The notes under the pieces: model-generated
Seen by the model: the letters and a program-made list of their open reading frames with translations, nothing else
What the model was told of the DNA's origin: nothing
Database searches by the model: none
Source of the DNA: Bacillus gobiensis
Lineage (GTDB): Bacteria > Bacillota > Bacilli > Bacillales > Bacillaceae
Assembly (NCBI RefSeq): GCF_001278705.1
Contig: NZ_CP012600.1
Span: 434,190-498,189, forward strand
Length of the DNA: 64,000 bases
Reading direction: 5' to 3'
Shown: positions 1 through 8,975 of the stretch, one piece after another
How positions within the stretch are numbered: position 1 is the first letter of the stretch
Layout: each line of letters opens with the position of its first letter
Position numbers and translations under genes: made by a program

Positions 1-2025
1 CGAAAAAATCTGCAATTGGATGAACTGTATCTCTCACTAATCGATCAATTTTTGAACCCTTTTTTGATTATCAATGATCAAGAAGAAATTATTGCATCTT
101 CTCCAAATGCGAGTCAGTTTTTAAAGACTCCGGCTGGCAGTCCATCGAACAGCATCTATAGTAGGCTATCCGCCGATTTATCTGTCCCAATCAGTTCAGC
201 CTTGAAGAAAATCAAAGATCATAAATCAGAAATCAGACGTAATCATATTAAGGTCACGATTAATGGCGCTCCCGTATTTGTTGAGATTACAGTCCGCAGA
301 TTCAAATTCAATGTGCGTCATTATCCTTTATACGTATTGTTTATTCATAAAGAATTGGAAGGAATAAAAACGAATAAAAAAGAATTTTTGATGTTAGATC
401 AGGAAATTTATCCGAATCATTGTATTCAGAAATTAGAAATGTTAATTAACGAAACAAACTCCAAGCTGCAAACAACAATAGAAGAGCTTGAAATTTCAAA
501 TGATGAACTTCGATCCACCAACGAAAAATTAATCGCTGACAATGAAGAGCTCCAAACATCAAATGAAGAACTTCAGGTTGTAAACGAAGATTTGATGACC
601 GTAAATGGAAATTTCGAGAAAAAGATTGAAGAGCTTTCCTCAACCGCGGGTGAAATGGAAAAAATGCTGATAAACTCTAATATCGCAACTGTTTTCTTGG
701 ATAATGAATACAACATTAAACTATTTACTTCTGAAGCAGCAAATGTTTTTCATTTAATTGACCGTGATGTTGGAAGACCTATTTACCACATTGCCAGCCG
801 GTTAAATTATCGCGAGTTTCTTGACGACGCGAAAAAGGCATTAAACGAGATGAAAACGATTCAAAAAGAGGTGGAAGCTGACAATAAGGACATATATATT
901 GTCAAAATGATTCCGAATTTGTCAAATGGAACCAAAGCGGACGGACTTGTCATTCTTTTAGTCAATATAACTGATCTTAAAGCTACAAACAAAGCCTTGC
1001 AAGTTGGTTCACATAGGATTGAACACAGCAATTCAAGCATTGTGGTTGCATCTCCGAGTGGAAGAATTAAATACGTCAATATTAATTTCTGTTCGATTTT
1101 AGGAAAAGAGCAATTTGAAATCATTGGACAAAACATATTTGATATTTATCAAAATTCCTTCAAAGTACATGAATTTAAGGACCATTGGGACCATGTGCTT
1201 AAACATAAAAGCTGGACCGGCGAAGAATACTCTCAAGGGAGAAACGGCACAGACTTATGGGAAAAGGTTTCCTTTATTACTCTCGAGGATAATGAAGGAA
1301 ATATCCAGCAAATTATGCGGGTCGCAGAGGATATTACCCATCAAAAGAATTCGGAAAAAATGCTGATGAAATCAGAAATGCTTTCTGCTATCGGACAGCT
1401 GGCAGCAGGAATTGCCCATGAAATCAGAAATCCGCTGACATCCTTAAAAGGCTTTCTGCAGCTTATGATTCAAAGCAATACGTATCACAAGGAATATGCA
1501 GAGGTAATGCAATCGGAATTTATTCGGCTGGAGTCAATTATCAATGAGTTTTTATTTTTATCCAAAACCAAATCATCCAAGTTTGAGACTATATGTGTGA
1601 ACGACATTATCGAAGATGTTTATTTGATATTAGAAGCACAGGCAATGCTTAAGGGCGTTCGTATAACAAAAGCGCTTTGCCAGGATGTAAATGAGGTTCG
1701 TGCAGTTCCATCCGAACTCAAGCAGGTGTTTTTAAACATTTTAAAAAATGCAATCGAGGCAATGGAAGAGCTTGAAGGTGAAATATTGATTCAATCGAAG
1801 GGTGAAGAAGACCGTGTATTGATTATGATTAAAGACCAAGGGAAGGGAATTTCGAAGGATTTTCTTGATAAGCTTGGTGAACCTTTTTATACAACGAAAG
1901 AAAAAGGAACAGGGCTTGGTCTGATGGTTACAATGAGAATCATTGAAAGCCATAAAGGAGAAATCATTTTTGAGAGTGAAGAAGACCAGGGGACAACAGT
2001 GAAAATTTACCTTCCTTGCTTGTAA
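1..2025 (+). CDS. PAS-domain sensor histidine kinase with CheR/CheB-fusion-type coiled coil (5' end outside window)
   Basis: The frame is open back to base 1, so the start probably lies outside the window; a TTG at 16 has no visible ribosome site. About 670 residues are visible. In order: a PAS-like segment, a long coiled coil rich in EELQTSNEELQ-type repeats (about residues 140-212 counted from base 16), a PAS10-like segment (IATVFLDNEYNIKLFT), another PAS domain, a HisKA box with AHEIRNPL, and an HATPase domain ending in GTGLGL. The coiled-coil/PAS10 pairing is typical of proteins that also carry CheB and CheR methyltransferase domains upstream, so a missing CheR half is likely. It should autophosphorylate on the H-box histidine. 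No membrane segment is visible and no response regulator is adjacent. Confidence 0.85.
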   Translation, partial: RKNLQLDELYLSLIDQFLNPFLIINDQEEIIASSPNASQFLKTPAGSPSNSIYSRLSADLSVPISSALKKIKDHKSEIRRNHIKVTINGAPVFVEITVRRFKFNVRHYPLYVLFIHKELEGIKTNKKEFLMLDQEIYPNHCIQKLEMLINETNSKLQTTIEELEISNDELRSTNEKLIADNEELQTSNEELQVVNEDLMTVNGNFEKKIEELSSTAGEMEKMLINSNIATVFLDNEYNIKLFTSEAANVFHLIDRDVGRPIYHIASRLNYREFLDDAKKALNEMKTIQKEVEADNKDIYIVKMIPNLSNGTKADGLVILLVNITDLKATNKALQVGSHRIEHSNSSIVVASPSGRIKYVNINFCSILGKEQFEIIGQNIFDIYQNSFKVHEFKDHWDHVLKHKSWTGEEYSQGRNGTDLWEKVSFITLEDNEGNIQQIMRVAEDITHQKNSEKMLMKSEMLSAIGQLAAGIAHEIRNPLTSLKGFLQLMIQSNTYHKEYAEVMQSEFIRLESIINEFLFLSKTKSSKFETICVNDIIEDVYLILEAQAMLKGVRITKALCQDVNEVRAVPSELKQVFLNILKNAIEAMEELEGEILIQSKGEEDRVLIMIKDQGKGISKDFLDKLGEPFYTTKEKGTGLGLMVTMRIIESHKGEIIFESEEDQGTTVKIYLPCL

Positions 2026-2027
2026 GA

Positions 2028-2060
2028 AAAGCCGCATGGATCCGCTGCGGCTTTCTTTTT
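2028..2060 (+). terminator. Intrinsic terminator after the sensor kinase
   Basis: A perfect 9-bp stem, AAAGCCGCA paired with TGCGGCTTT, is followed by a T-rich run, directly after the kinase stop codon. Confidence 0.9.
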
Positions 2061-2111
2061 ATACATAATTTTAATTTTTTTTATGAAACTATGGAAAAGG
2101 AGGATGCAGGC

Positions 2112-2702
2112 ATGAACACGTTAATTGTCATCGCACACCCTAATCCATCAAGCTTTAATTATTCTCTTTTGGATCGTGTCACGCATTATCTGGAGGAGTT
2201 AAATTACAATGTTTGCGTGAGGGATCTGTACAAGCTAAAGTTTAATCCCGTCCTTATGAAGGATAATTACCAGACCTTTTCTCAATCAGAAGTCGAGCAA
2301 GAAATTCTTGAGGAACAAAAATTTATTATTGATGCTGATTTGCTTGTGTATATTTTTCCCACCTGGTGGTCAGGCTTGCCTGCCATCTTAAAAGGGTATT
2401 TTGACAGGGTCTTCACAAACGGCTTCGCATTTAATATGACAAAAGATGGATTGAACGGTTTGCTGAACGATAAAAGAGCAATTATTTTTCAAACAACAGG
2501 CCAGCCTGAGAAAATTGCGAAACAGCTTCAGCTCGTAAAATCAATGGGAAACTCGATTGATCTGGGCATTCTTGCTAGATGCGGCATTGAAGTCATCATT
2601 CATAAATATTTCTACTCCGTCCCTTTTATAGATCATGAAGAACGAAGAAAAATGCTGCTTGAGGTTGAACCGATTATAAATCTTCTCCAAAAGGAATCAT
2701 AA
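2112..2702 (+). CDS. NAD(P)H oxidoreductase, flavodoxin-like fold (KefF/MdaB/YwrO type)
   Basis: The 196-residue protein opens with an IVIAHPNPSSFNYSLL flavin-binding loop and contains the FPTWWSGLPAILKGYFDRV stretch diagnostic of the flavodoxin-fold quinone reductase family. The expected activity is two-electron reduction of quinones or other electrophiles by NAD(P)H with bound FMN or FAD, in the cytosol. The frame is open upstream, but the ATG at 2112 follows an AAAGGAGG site at good spacing and starts exactly where the fold begins. It is a single gene between a terminator and the sortase. The substrate cannot be told from sequence. Confidence 0.88.
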   Translation: MNTLIVIAHPNPSSFNYSLLDRVTHYLEELNYNVCVRDLYKLKFNPVLMKDNYQTFSQSEVEQEILEEQKFIIDADLLVYIFPTWWSGLPAILKGYFDRVFTNGFAFNMTKDGLNGLLNDKRAIIFQTTGQPEKIAKQLQLVKSMGNSIDLGILARCGIEVIIHKYFYSVPFIDHEERRKMLLEVEPIINLLQKES

Positions 2703-2787
2703 TATAAAGTTTACATTTTCCTGCTATTTCTGTGCCTTCTCTTTTGGTATACTTTAGAAAAAAGTTACATAGGAGACTTGCTTTGAC

Positions 2788-3360
2788 ATGAAAAAAATGA
2801 AAGTCTTTTCCCTTTTGTTAATTGCTTGCGGCCTTGCTTTTGCAGGTTATGGAATATGGAAGATCGTTGATGGAAATATTAAAACAGGTGAATCAATGGC
2901 TCAAGCAAAAGAAGTCATTAATAAACCGTCCGGCAAGGAAAACACAGTTGAATCCTTTACTCCAACTATGGGTGATGCTGTGGGGATACTGAGCATTCCT
3001 CGTCTTGAAACGGAGCTTCCGATCGTTGAAGGGACTGATCCCGATGATCTTGAAAAAGGAGTCGGCCATTACAAAGGAAGCTTTTATCCCGACCAGAACG
3101 GCCAGATTGTTATGTCTGGGCATAGAGATACAGTATTCCGGCGGACGGGAGAACTGGAAATCGGTGATTCATTGAAAATTCAGCTTTCCTATGGGACTTT
3201 CGAATACAAAATTACCGATACGAAAATTGTCGACCAGAATGATACCTCTGTCATTACTCTGCAACATGAGAAGGAAGAACTAATATTAACGACGTGCTAT
3301 CCATTTTCCTATGTTGGCAATGCTCCTGAAAGATACATCATATACGCAGAACGGAAATAG
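2788..3360 (+). CDS. yhcS: Class D sortase, YhcS-like
   Basis: The 190-residue protein has one N-terminal membrane anchor (about residues 6-25) and a sortase barrel. The catalytic triad is visible: His112 in SGHRDT, Cys170 in TTCYPF and Arg182 in PERY. Sortases cleave a C-terminal sorting signal of secreted proteins and attach them to peptidoglycan precursors outside the membrane. In B. subtilis the class D enzyme YhcS anchors YhcR, encoded next door. Here the preceding gene is an oxidoreductase, and a yhcR-like gene begins at 63737 instead. The next gene is yhcT, which keeps the B. subtilis order. Confidence 0.92.
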   Translation: MKKMKVFSLLLIACGLAFAGYGIWKIVDGNIKTGESMAQAKEVINKPSGKENTVESFTPTMGDAVGILSIPRLETELPIVEGTDPDDLEKGVGHYKGSFYPDQNGQIVMSGHRDTVFRRTGELEIGDSLKIQLSYGTFEYKITDTKIVDQNDTSVITLQHEKEELILTTCYPFSYVGNAPERYIIYAERK

Positions 3361-3364
3361 GTTA

Positions 3365-3408
3365 AAAAGTTGACCGAAGAAAAGGGATGATTCTTCAGGT
3401 CAACTTTT
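3365..3408 (+). terminator. Terminator between convergent sortase and yhcT genes
   Basis: A long stem pairs AAAAGTTGACC with GGTCAACTTTT, with an inner GAAGAA/TTCTTC extension. It lies between converging genes and has A/T tracts on both sides, so it may work in both directions. Confidence 0.8.
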
Positions 3409-3458
3409 GTAAATGTAATGGTGTACCTGTGATTTTTGAAATTCATGTGCAATATCTC

Positions 3459-4358
3459 TTATATTAAAAAAATCGTGTCCATGTCTTTAGGAGGAGGCGC
3501 ATGGATGAAAAGTTCCTCCTTAGTGATTGGATGGATAAAGCTTATGCTTTCGGAGTGAAGCGCCTGCCTTTTTATCCACCTTTCAGACCCTCCGTATAAT
3601 GTATCACCAGCCAGCGGATGACCGATGAAACTGCTGTGGACTCTAATTTGGTGAGTTCTTCCTGTGTCCAGCTGAAGCTCGAGAAGCGAAAGGTCCTTTT
3701 TTTCGTCATAACCCTTAACGATAAAGTTTGTGACCGCGGATTGACCTGTTTGGGACACCCGTCTTCTTACAGAGTGATAGCGGTCACGCCCGATCGGCTG
3801 ATCAATTTTCCCCCTGGCATTCTTTAGCTTGCCTTCTGCTATGGCAAGGTAGGTTCGCTTTATCTGTTTCTTGGCCATTTGTTGATCCAATAATGCCAGT
3901 GCCAGGCGATGCTTGGCAAACACAATAGCGCCAGATGTATCTTGGTCAAGACGATGGACGTGGCGAATGCGTCTTTCTTCGCCATTCATTTGAAAATAAA
4001 AGGCGATCAAATTGGCTAAAGTTCCGGTTTGTCCGGCTTCATTCGGATGGGTTGCCAGCCCCGCCGGCTTGTTAATAACAATCAAGTGGTCATCCTCAAA
4101 CAATACAGGCAGATCCCCATATTCAGGCACAACATCAAATGGCTCATTTTCATAAAAATCAATTGAAATGCTGTCGTTTTCATTCAGTTGGGCATTATGA
4201 CTAACAAATGATTGGTTTTGCTTAATTTTTCGATTAGCAATCCAGTATTGAATTAATTTTTTGGAAGCACAGGCTTGAGCTGCCAGAAAAGTAAAAAGCA
4301 TCGACCCTGCATCCTTCTCGGAAACAGCGAAATAGATGCTTCTTCCAATTTGTTGCAT
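3459..4358 (-). CDS. yhcT: RluA/RluD-family pseudouridine synthase, YhcT-like
   Basis: The 299-residue protein has an N-terminal S4-like region and the pseudouridine synthase core. The catalytic aspartate, about Asp138, sits in HVHRLDQDTSG; the downstream GRTHQIRVHS motif is also typical. It should isomerise uridine to pseudouridine in rRNA or tRNA; the target base is unknown. The frame extends 12 codons upstream, but the ATG at 4358 follows AAAGGAGAG and gives the length expected for YhcT. It sits alone on the minus strand between yhcS and yhcU, as in B. subtilis. Confidence 0.9.
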   Translation of the reverse strand: MQQIGRSIYFAVSEKDAGSMLFTFLAAQACASKKLIQYWIANRKIKQNQSFVSHNAQLNENDSISIDFYENEPFDVVPEYGDLPVLFEDDHLIVINKPAGLATHPNEAGQTGTLANLIAFYFQMNGEERRIRHVHRLDQDTSGAIVFAKHRLALALLDQQMAKKQIKRTYLAIAEGKLKNARGKIDQPIGRDRYHSVRRRVSQTGQSAVTNFIVKGYDEKKDLSLLELQLDTGRTHQIRVHSSFIGHPLAGDTLYGGSERWIKRQALHSESISFIHPITKEELFIHAPPPKDMDTIFLI

Positions 4359-4467
4359 TTTTTTCTCTCCTTTCATTGAATGGCAAGGAAACACTTACCT
4401 CTCTACTTTGTCTATGTATGTATGCTATCCTTTAAACGAATTAGAGACGGAAGGCAGGCGTACCATT

Positions 4468-4827
4468 ATGAAGGTTGTAATCGCTGCGACAGAAGAGCAG
4501 CAAAAATACATTGAGGAAATGATAAGCAAGTTCTATTCACATATATTCACACGTAGCTACACGGCTAATGAAATAGCTGCATTTAAAAAGCAAGGGGTGC
4601 TCAATTTATCGGAAAGCCAGTATAATGGAACAATGGATGAGGCTTTGCAAATCATCTCTTGCCTGCAAACAATTTATATTTTGCTCGAAGAAAACTGCGA
4701 ACCGCAAAATTCAAATGAGCTTGACCTCCATCGGTTGGAGTGGAATTTCAACAAGCTTCGGTCCTTTGGATTACAATTTCCATATTCCAGTGAAAGCATA
4801 CATAGCGGAAAACAGCATATTCATTAA
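4468..4827 (+). CDS. yhcU: Small conserved protein, YhcU-like (DUF5365 type)
   Basis: The 119-residue soluble protein begins MKVVIAATEEQQ and is rich in charged residues, with predicted helices and no signal peptide or membrane segment. Position between yhcT and yhcV and similar size suggest YhcU, whose function is not known. The ATG at 4468 is chosen because homology-like sequence starts there and a modest AAGGCAGG ribosome site precedes it; an in-frame extension to 4336 would overlap yhcT. I infer no function. Confidence 0.75.
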   Translation: MKVVIAATEEQQKYIEEMISKFYSHIFTRSYTANEIAAFKKQGVLNLSESQYNGTMDEALQIISCLQTIYILLEENCEPQNSNELDLHRLEWNFNKLRSFGLQFPYSSESIHSGKQHIH

Positions 4828-4899
4828 CCCAAATGGATTCAACTTCCTCTATATTACTCGAGGTTACGTACATACTATAGCATGAAAGGGGTGCTATAG

Positions 4900-5325
4900 A
4901 TGACAAAAGTAAGTGAATCTATGTCAAAAAACGTAATTTCAGTATCTTCCAACCAAACAGTGAAGGAAGCGGCTGAATTAATGGATCAGCATAAAATTGG
5001 AGCAATTCCGGTTGTAGATGACGGTGTGTTAAAAGGTATGATAACCGACCGTGATATTACAACAAGATCAATCGCCGGAGATCACCAAAACAATGCGCCT
5101 ATTTCAGAAGTGATGACATCAGACATCATTTCAGGGAACCCGGATATGAGCCTTGAGGAAGCGTCGGAGCTTATGTCAAGTAAGCAAATCAGAAGGCTTC
5201 CGATTGTAGAAAACAATCATTTAATCGGAATCGTCGCACTGGGCGACTTATCTGTCAACCAGATGTCGAACAATTCTGCCGGAGAGGCTCTGTCAAACAT
5301 ATCCGATCATGAAAATGCTCAGTAA
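4900..5325 (+). CDS. yhcV: Tandem CBS-domain protein, YhcV-like
   Basis: The 141-residue protein consists of two CBS domains (about residues 7-58 and 72-123), with GAIPVVDDGVLKGMITDRDI in the first and RRLPIVENNHLIGIVALGDL in the second. Such stand-alone CBS pairs bind adenine nucleotides and act as energy or redox sensors on partner proteins; the partner is not evident here. The start ATG follows AAAGGGGTG. A hairpin terminator follows at once, so it ends its transcript. Gene order matches B. subtilis yhcV. Confidence 0.9.
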   Translation: MTKVSESMSKNVISVSSNQTVKEAAELMDQHKIGAIPVVDDGVLKGMITDRDITTRSIAGDHQNNAPISEVMTSDIISGNPDMSLEEASELMSSKQIRRLPIVENNHLIGIVALGDLSVNQMSNNSAGEALSNISDHENAQ

Positions 5326-5330
5326 CCATA

Positions 5331-5361
5331 AAGACCTGCCTTTTTATAGGCGGGCTTTTTC
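5331..5361 (+). terminator. Intrinsic terminator after yhcV
   Basis: An imperfect G/C stem (CCTGCC with GGCGGG, one bulged A) is followed by TTTTTCTTT just after the stop codon. Confidence 0.75.
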
Positions 5362-5431
5362 TTTAGAAATAATTTTGAATGTGAATAAAAGTAGGGTATA
5401 TTTTATTAAGAAGCAAGCAAGGAGGGTCTAG

Positions 5432-6085
5432 ATGTTTAAAGCTGTAATATTTGACTTTGATGGACTTATTTTAGATACGGAAACAGCAGAGTACGAAGTT
5501 CTTCAGGAAATATTTGAAGAACACGGCGCGACTCTTCCTCTTTCTGTATGGGGAAAGGTAGTTGGCACGATTTCTGATTTTCATCCCTTCACTTATTTAC
5601 AAGAACAAGCAAAAACGAAGCTGGACCTTGATTCCTTTACGGAATCACGCAGGACCCGTTATTTTAAAAAAATGGAGTCCCAAATCGAACGGCCCGGCGT
5701 CAAAGACTATTTGCTAGTAGCAAAAGATCTCGGGCTAAAAATCGGTTTGGCATCAAGCTCTGATTATAAATGGGTGTCGGATTATTTGAAGAGCCTTAAG
5801 CTTTATGATTTCTTTGAATGCATACGTACAGCGGATGACGTTGAAGAAGTGAAGCCCAATCCCGAGCTATACTTGCAGACGGCAGCTTGCTTAGGAGTCG
5901 ATCCGAACGAATGCTTAGTCTTTGAAGATTCAGTCAACGGTTTGCTGGCAGCCAAAAGAGCAGGTATGAAATGTGTCATCGTCCCTAACAGTGTCACTAA
6001 GGATTTGGAATTCGGCGAATTTGACCATCGGCTGGAGTCTATGGCAGAAATGGAATTAAAGGAACTGATCGAAACATTACGTTAA
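5432..6085 (+). CDS. yhcW: HAD-superfamily phosphatase/phosphomutase, YhcW-like
   Basis: The 217-residue enzyme carries the HAD nucleophile motif DFDGLILDTE (Asp9 nucleophile, Asp11 acid/base), a helical cap, motif II serine in LASSS, and motif III/IV in VKPNPELY and VFEDSVNGLLAA. This places it in the beta-phosphoglucomutase-like subfamily, which hydrolyses or isomerises small sugar phosphates with Mg2+. The substrate is unknown. The ATG follows AAGGAGGGTCT. It sits between yhcV and yhcX as in B. subtilis. Confidence 0.9.
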   Translation: MFKAVIFDFDGLILDTETAEYEVLQEIFEEHGATLPLSVWGKVVGTISDFHPFTYLQEQAKTKLDLDSFTESRRTRYFKKMESQIERPGVKDYLLVAKDLGLKIGLASSSDYKWVSDYLKSLKLYDFFECIRTADDVEEVKPNPELYLQTAACLGVDPNECLVFEDSVNGLLAAKRAGMKCVIVPNSVTKDLEFGEFDHRLESMAEMELKELIETLR

Positions 6086-6142
6086 AATGAACCTTCTAAC
6101 ATTGGTGGGAGGATAAACGAAATGATATAAGGAGGAACGAGG

Positions 6143-7681
6143 TTGTCAGAAAAACTAGATCTTAAACGATTTGAAAAGAAAGTGATCATTCGGCAAATTG
6201 AAAAAAAAGACATATATAATATTATTAAGCTGCAATCCCTCTGTTTCCCCGGGATGGAGCCATGGAAAATCGAACATTTGGAGAGCCATATTGAACATTT
6301 TCCAGAAGGTCAAATTTGTACGGAGTTTGAAGGGGAAATTATCGGATCATGCTCAAGCCTGCTATTGAACTTTGATGAGTTCGACGATCGGCACACGTGG
6401 CAGGACATTACAGATAACGGATATATTACGAATCATAATCCAGAAGGCTACAATATGTATGGCATTGAAATTATGGTGCATCCTGATTATCGAGGAATGA
6501 AGATCGGACACAGACTTTATGAAGCAAGGAAGGATCTTGCCAGAAGGTTAAATCTGAAAAGCATTATTATTGGCGGACGAATCCCAAAATACCATAAGTA
6601 TGCAAATGAAATGTCTCCGAGAGAATATGTAGATGAAGTCATTCGCCAACAAATTTATGATCCGGTTTTATCGTTTCAACTGATGAATGAATTCAGGCTT
6701 ATGAGGATCAATCCGAACTATCTTCCGGATGATAAAGCTTCAAATAGCTACGCAACTTTAATGGAATGGAACAACGTGGATTATCATCCGAAATCGAAGC
6801 GGTATTTTAAAACTGCATTTCCAGTTCGAATTTGTGTCATTCAATATGAGATGAAGCAGATTTATTCATTTGAAGAATTTGCAAACCAAGTGGAATACTA
6901 CGCCGATGTAGCGTCAGACGCGGGCTCCGACTTTGCCGTTTATCCTGAAATTTTCACAACCCAGCTGATGTCTTTTCTGGAAGAACGGTCACCAAGCAGG
7001 GCTGTCCAAAGAATCACTGAGTATACAGAGGACTATATCAAACTATTTACTGATTTAGCCGTAAAGTACAATATCAATTTAATCGGCGGCTCCCACTTTG
7101 TTGAAGAGGATGGGAAAGTCTATAATATTGCCTATTTGTTCAGAAGAGACGGAACGATTGAGAAGCAATATAAGCTTCATATTACTCCGAACGAGCAGAA
7201 ATGGTGGGGAATCAGTGCCGGAGACCAAGTGAAGGTGTTTGATACAGACTGCGGCAGGATTGCGATTCAAATTTGCTATGATATTGAATTTCCTGAGCTT
7301 GCCCGCATAGCGACAGATCGAGGCGCGAAAATTATTTTTACTCCTTTCTGTACAGAAGATCGCCAAGGGTACTTAAGAGTCAGATATTGCGCACAGGCAA
7401 GGGCTGTCGAAAACCAAATTTATACGGTGATATCCGGGACAGTAGGTAATTTGCCGCAAACAGAAAACATGGATATTCAGTACGCGCAATCTGCAATTTT
7501 TGCCCCTTCCGATTTTGAATTTGCAAGAGACGGCATCGTTGGAGAATGCAATCCGAATATCGAAATGGTTGTCATCGGAGATGTTGATTTAGAAATCTTG
7601 AGGCGGCAGCGCCAGGATGGAACCGTCCGCCAGCTGAAAGATAGAAGACATGATATTTACAGGATTAATTACAAAAAATAA
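6143..7681 (+). CDS. yhcX: GNAT acetyltransferase fused to carbon-nitrogen hydrolase (nitrilase superfamily), YhcX-like
   Basis: This 512-residue protein is a two-domain fusion. Residues about 14-190 are a GNAT fold with the acetyl-CoA loop around HPDYRGMKIGHRLYE. Residues about 225-500 are a nitrilase-superfamily amidase with the Glu-Lys-Cys triad visible in YPEIFTT, YKLHITPNE and QICYDIEFPE. The expected chemistry is N-acylation plus amide cleavage of a small molecule; the substrate is not established. The start is TTG, supported by AAGGAGG nine bases upstream. A terminator follows. Confidence 0.9.
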   Translation: MSEKLDLKRFEKKVIIRQIEKKDIYNIIKLQSLCFPGMEPWKIEHLESHIEHFPEGQICTEFEGEIIGSCSSLLLNFDEFDDRHTWQDITDNGYITNHNPEGYNMYGIEIMVHPDYRGMKIGHRLYEARKDLARRLNLKSIIIGGRIPKYHKYANEMSPREYVDEVIRQQIYDPVLSFQLMNEFRLMRINPNYLPDDKASNSYATLMEWNNVDYHPKSKRYFKTAFPVRICVIQYEMKQIYSFEEFANQVEYYADVASDAGSDFAVYPEIFTTQLMSFLEERSPSRAVQRITEYTEDYIKLFTDLAVKYNINLIGGSHFVEEDGKVYNIAYLFRRDGTIEKQYKLHITPNEQKWWGISAGDQVKVFDTDCGRIAIQICYDIEFPELARIATDRGAKIIFTPFCTEDRQGYLRVRYCAQARAVENQIYTVISGTVGNLPQTENMDIQYAQSAIFAPSDFEFARDGIVGECNPNIEMVVIGDVDLEILRRQRQDGTVRQLKDRRHDIYRINYKK

Positions 7682-7684
7682 GCG

Positions 7685-7713
7685 CGGAACTGTGTACAGT
7701 TCCGTCTTTTTTT
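7685..7713 (+). terminator. Intrinsic terminator after yhcX
   Basis: A perfect 8-bp stem CGGAACTG/CAGTTCCG with a four-base loop is followed by a long T run. Confidence 0.92.
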
Positions 7714-7765
7714 GTATTGGTGTCAGATTGTGTCGAAACGTCGATATATTTTTATTTTCGCCGAT

Positions 7766-7792
7766 ATAATCGGAAAATCGCCGATAAACAAA
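7766..7792. repeat. Short repeat with CGCCGATA motifs
   Basis: Two TCGCCGATA motifs flank an ATCGG complement in the spacer between yhcX and the AEC transporter. The TCGCCGATAAA motif resembles the TCGCGCATAAA unit of the repeat field near 20 kb. Its role is unknown; it may be part of a genome-wide intergenic repeat family. Confidence 0.4.
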
Positions 7793-7924
7793 ATACTCAT
7801 GCGGGATCGCAAAGATTGATAGATTTTAAGCATCACACTCTGATTCTATCTACCTTGGATTGCAACTGTTTCAATTTTCAAATAAAATGACATTATATAT
7901 TTTATTGGAATGAGAAGGTGCAAC

Positions 7925-8827
7925 ATGGATTTTTTGCTGATTTTACTGCCGGTGTTTGGAATATTTGCACTTGGATATATCGGTCAGAAGACAATAGGGT
8001 TTGATACAAAAAATCTTTCCACAATGTCTCTTTATCTATTATCACCGGTTCTCGCATTTCGAACATTTTATGAAAACAAACTGACGACAGATTATTTGTA
8101 CCTTTCCATTTTTTGCGTACTGCTTTGTTACGGATTAATCTCCCTCGTTTATGTTATTTCTTATTTTTATCGCTACGACAATCAGGAACGATGTGGTGTT
8201 GTGCTTGCTTCTGCCTTTATGAACAATGGCAACTACGGGACACCTGTCGTGTTTTTACTTTTTGGGACGAAGGGGCTCGACATCGCAGTCATTTTAATGG
8301 TGCTTCAGCAGCTTGTCATGAGTACGGTCGGCTTGTATTATGCCGCAAAAGGAAGTCCCGGATCTGATGGGATGAGAATGGTCATAGCGAAGGTAACGAA
8401 AATGCCGGTCGTTTACGGTGCCATCGCCGGAGTCGTATTCCAGCTGCTGCATATTCCATTAAGCGAAGAAATAATGACAGCGGTACATATGGTTGCAGAT
8501 GCAACGATTCCAACAATCATGATTATTCTCGGAATGCAGCTTGCTTTAATTTCATTTAGAAATATTGAATACAGCATGATTTCGTATTCATTGATTCTTA
8601 AGCTCATCATTTCACCAATCATCGCTTACGGTTGTACGTTTATACTCCCGGTTGATGATATGACAAAGCAGATTATGATTTTAGTTGCGGCCATGCCAAC
8701 TGCTGCTAATACGACGCTGATGGCTGTACAATTTCAAACTAAACCGGAAGTGGTATCAAGCGCCACATTTATCAGTACAGTATTAAGCATCGTTACGCTT
8801 CCTATACTTATGTGGATTATTTTATAG
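7925..8827 (+). CDS. AEC (auxin efflux carrier) family transporter
   Basis: The 300-residue membrane protein has about ten hydrophobic segments and the mem_trans/AEC pattern: MNNGNYGTPVVFLLFG in the first half, then VADATIPTIMIILGMQLAL and PTAANTTLMAVQF in the second. AEC proteins are secondary carriers for organic acids such as malate or for amino acids. The ATG at 7925 follows AGAAGGTG; the longer frame from 7910 would overlap this ribosome site. It is an addition relative to the B. subtilis yhcX-yhxA order. Cargo is not predictable. Confidence 0.85.
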   Translation: MDFLLILLPVFGIFALGYIGQKTIGFDTKNLSTMSLYLLSPVLAFRTFYENKLTTDYLYLSIFCVLLCYGLISLVYVISYFYRYDNQERCGVVLASAFMNNGNYGTPVVFLLFGTKGLDIAVILMVLQQLVMSTVGLYYAAKGSPGSDGMRMVIAKVTKMPVVYGAIAGVVFQLLHIPLSEEIMTAVHMVADATIPTIMIILGMQLALISFRNIEYSMISYSLILKLIISPIIAYGCTFILPVDDMTKQIMILVAAMPTAANTTLMAVQFQTKPEVVSSATFISTVLSIVTLPILMWIIL

Positions 8828-8837
8828 TCTTTTAATA

Positions 8838-8975
8838 CATAAACTAGGATTGGCAGCGACACCAAGTTTATGCACAATATGCCAGCCTGTTTTTGATAAA
8901 GTGAACTGCCAATCAGCAGGATGTTTTTAGCTAGCTATCCGTTGCAATTGCTGATTGTTACCCGCCTCGTGCGGG
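8838..8975 (+). promoter_or_regulatory. Highly structured leader before the aminotransferase gene, with competing inverted repeats
   Basis: Four perfect inverted repeats lie between the AEC stop and the aminotransferase start: CATAAACT (8838-8845) with AGTTTATG (8865-8872); GATTGGCAG (8848-8856) with CTGCCAATC (8906-8914); AATCAGCA (8911-8918) with TGCTGATT (8949-8956); and CCCGC with GCGGG (8961-8975). The second arm pairs across the first hairpin and the third pairing shares bases with the second, so the helices exclude one another. This looks like a riboswitch or attenuator, but it matches no class I recognise. Confidence 0.5.
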
